A DNA stretch of 64,000 bases from Fulvivirga ligni (GTDB taxonomy: Bacteria > Bacteroidota > Bacteroidia > Cytophagales > Cyclobacteriaceae). The translations under genes and the position numbers were made by a program. Shown in pieces: positions 62,548 through 64,000 of this stretch; the stretch's first letter is position 1; each line of letters opens with the position of its first letter. Location of the stretch: contig NZ_CP089979.1 in NCBI RefSeq assembly GCF_021389935.1, positions 4,569,001-4,633,000 of the forward strand, in the 5' to 3' direction. The notes under the pieces were generated by a model that saw only the letters and a list, made by a program, of their open reading frames with translations, was not told the DNA's origin and searched no databases.

Positions 62548-62731
62548 TTATGCTTATTATGTACGGACAAAACTTATGAAAACCTGGCGCAAGCGTCCGC
62601 TTGTGCCTTCATTGCAAGGGTTTCAAATGGATTTAAGTTGGTGTGTTTGTCCTGTTTATAAAATTAGAAGCTCTTGATTTATTAGCGATTTTTTTTCTGA
62701 ATTAGGCACAAGCGGACGCTTGCGCCAGTTG
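62548..62731. repeat. REP/MITE-like palindromic repeat, copy 1
   Basis: About 184 bases bounded by the palindrome GGCGCAAGCGTCCGCTTGTG (62586-62607) and its inverted copy GGCACAAGCGGACGCTTGCG (62705-62726). It is a direct repeat of 62913-63098. Confidence 0.8.
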
Positions 62732-62748
62732 AGATCATTATGATTTAG

Positions 62749-62869
62749 GCCTCTGGCCGATAAAGCACGAATATTCTAACCTTAAAACCGAAAAGATAGA
62801 GAAAGGCCTGACTTAACCTGATTATAACCATAGTTATTCATGTTCATCCGTACCTAACCGGCCAGAGGC
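62749..62869. repeat. Inverted-repeat element between the two REP-like copies
   Basis: GCCTCTGGCCG (62749-62759) and CGGCCAGAGGC (62859-62869) are perfect inverted repeats 99 bases apart. The interior holds no supported gene. Confidence 0.6.
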
Positions 62870-62912
62870 TTCAGAAATAGCCGTCACGCGGCAGAGCCGA
62901 GCGACTGCGGGG

Positions 62913-63098
62913 TTTATGCTTATTAGAAACGGACAAAACCTATTAAAATCTGGCGCAAGTGTCCACTTGTGCCTTCATTACATGGATTTTAAATGGATTT
63001 GAGTTGGTGAGTTTGTCGTTGTCAATAATATTAGAAGCTCTTGATTTATTAGCGTATTTATCTCTGAATTAGGCACAAGCGGACGCTTGCGCTAGTTG
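62913..63098. repeat. REP/MITE-like palindromic repeat, copy 2
   Basis: Second copy (about 186 bases). Its left palindrome reads GGCGCAAGTGTCCACTTGTG (62952-62973): both arms changed together relative to copy 1. The right palindrome is at 63072-63093. Confidence 0.8.
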
Positions 63099-63126
63099 GA
63101 GGTATGGATGCGAAGGGACGACATTT

Positions 63127-64000
63127 TTAATTCCACAAGTTCATTATCATTTGTTTAATTGTTCCATTCTCTAATTTGAGTCCAAGGGGTTTTGAAATGT
63201 CTTGCCCCTGTGATAAATGCAAAGAAGTATTGTAAATAATGCCCAATAAGAAATAGGTCTCAGGAATTTGAACTCCAATGCCTTGTGCAAAATGAAGTTT
63301 GTTTTTCGTGCCGTTATTTTCTTCAATGAACTTCCTTTTGTTTTCATCATCAGGAATTCTGGCATAAACTAACTGTTCTATTTGAATTCTGACCCCAAAA
63401 CATATTGCAAGCGGGTCGAATGTTTCATCATCAAATAAATATCTCCTCACTTCTCGAAATATCTTTTTAAAAAACTTTTCTGGTGTTCCCCAATCTGTAT
63501 TCAGTTTTAAAGTCTTAAATTCTTTGGTTATATCAATTGCTCCTGAATCAGGGTGGAAGTGAAAATAATGCTCATCTACTGTGTCTTTAATCATTTCATC
63601 TTCACGGTTGTAAATGATATTCAGAATATGTTGATTGGACTTAACCTTGATGTCCTTTATGTAGCAAACTTTAATTTTATTGTCGTTGAAACAGAAATGA
63701 TTAAAAAACAATGGATCTAAATGTGTTAGCAGAATTGGAAAAATTCGCCTTTTATCAGTTTTCATCTCTTCAATAAAGGTTGAGATGTAATATTGGAAAG
63801 TTATCAGGTTTGCATCATCCATGTAGTCGAAGATTTCGTCAATAACAAGGATGCAATCTTTCTTTTTGAAGCTATTCCTGGTTTTTAAAAGCAGAGCCAT
63901 GAATGTCAAAATGTCCCTTTGTCCATTTGAAATTTCATGTGCCTTTGGCCAATTAACAACAAGACTATTTCCTTCGGCTTTTGGTTTTATATCAAACCTG
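63127..64000 (-). CDS. AAA/ABC-type ATPase, N-terminal part outside the window
   Basis: The frame is open to the window edge; the apparent start at 63909 is internal. Before it the frame reads HEISNGQRDILTFMALLLKT, an ABC-signature-like SxGQ motif, followed by CILVIDEIFDYMDDAN, a Walker B motif with the catalytic Glu. This is the C-terminal half of an SMC/RecF- or OLD-like ATPase; Walker A must lie upstream of the window edge. The rest (about 100-290) is not recognised. Such ATPases occur in defence and mobile islands. Base composition and context differ from the PUL genes, and the gene is separated from them by the palindromic repeats. Confidence 0.7.
   Translation of the reverse strand, partial: RFDIKPKAEGNSLVVNWPKAHEISNGQRDILTFMALLLKTRNSFKKKDCILVIDEIFDYMDDANLITFQYYISTFIEEMKTDKRRIFPILLTHLDPLFFNHFCFNDNKIKVCYIKDIKVKSNQHILNIIYNREDEMIKDTVDEHYFHFHPDSGAIDITKEFKTLKLNTDWGTPEKFFKKIFREVRRYLFDDETFDPLAICFGVRIQIEQLVYARIPDDENKRKFIEENNGTKNKLHFAQGIGVQIPETYFLLGIIYNTSLHLSQGQDISKPLGLKLENGTIKQMIMNLWN

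Overview
The window reads as part of a Bacteroidota chromosome, probably a Cytophagales-type marine or soil glider. The evidence is a moderately AT-rich sequence, tandem SusC/SusD pairs with ECF sigma/FecR regulators, many proteins ending in type IX secretion (T9SS) C-terminal sorting domains, a PorP/SprF-family protein, and starts without clear Shine-Dalgarno sites. The genus assignment is inference. No rRNA, tRNA or CRISPR array was seen.

Layout. (1) 1-19761, plus strand: nine consecutive large secreted enzymes, each with a C-terminal T9SS type A sorting domain and one or two CBM6 modules. They are a 5'-truncated FN3/CBM6 protein, a GH64 beta-1,3-glucanase, a clan GH-A hydrolase, a metallopeptidase with a discoidin module, a GH18-like protein, two GH16 laminarinase-type enzymes, and two metzincin proteases. 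Most are separated by strong intrinsic terminators, and several starts are preceded by a shared AACCTAAAC-like leader motif. (2) 19824-24049: an M57-like lipoprotein protease, a secreted protein of unknown function, two overlapping beta-propeller-like (LVIVD) proteins, and four copies of a covarying hairpin repeat. (3) 24052-34505, minus: first polysaccharide utilization locus (PUL), read as ECF sigma, FecR, SusC, SusD, SusE-like, GH76, GH43. (4) 34676-52093, minus: second PUL, read as ECF sigma, FecR, SusC, SusD, a T9SS type B discoidin/FN3 adhesin, PorP/SprF, two metallopeptidases, two GH92. (5) 52358-62334, minus: a frameshifted sulfatase, a GtaA-like DUF4965 protein, GH125, two GH92. (6) 62341-63126: palindromic repeats. 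(7) 63127-64000: the end of an ATPase gene.

Together the enzymes cover beta-1,3-glucan (GH64, GH16), possibly chitin (GH18-like), alpha-mannan (GH76, GH92 x4, GH125) and protein (five or six metallopeptidases). The simplest reading is a locus for taking apart fungal or yeast cell walls, or mannoprotein/N-glycan-rich material. T9SS enzymes would cut the wall outside the cell, and the SusCD systems would import mannan oligosaccharides for periplasmic trimming. Five LacI-type operator-like palindromes (TAAAyCGrTTTA) sit near promoters of several of these units and suggest a shared regulator encoded outside the window. The family calls are from motif recognition only; no database search was possible.
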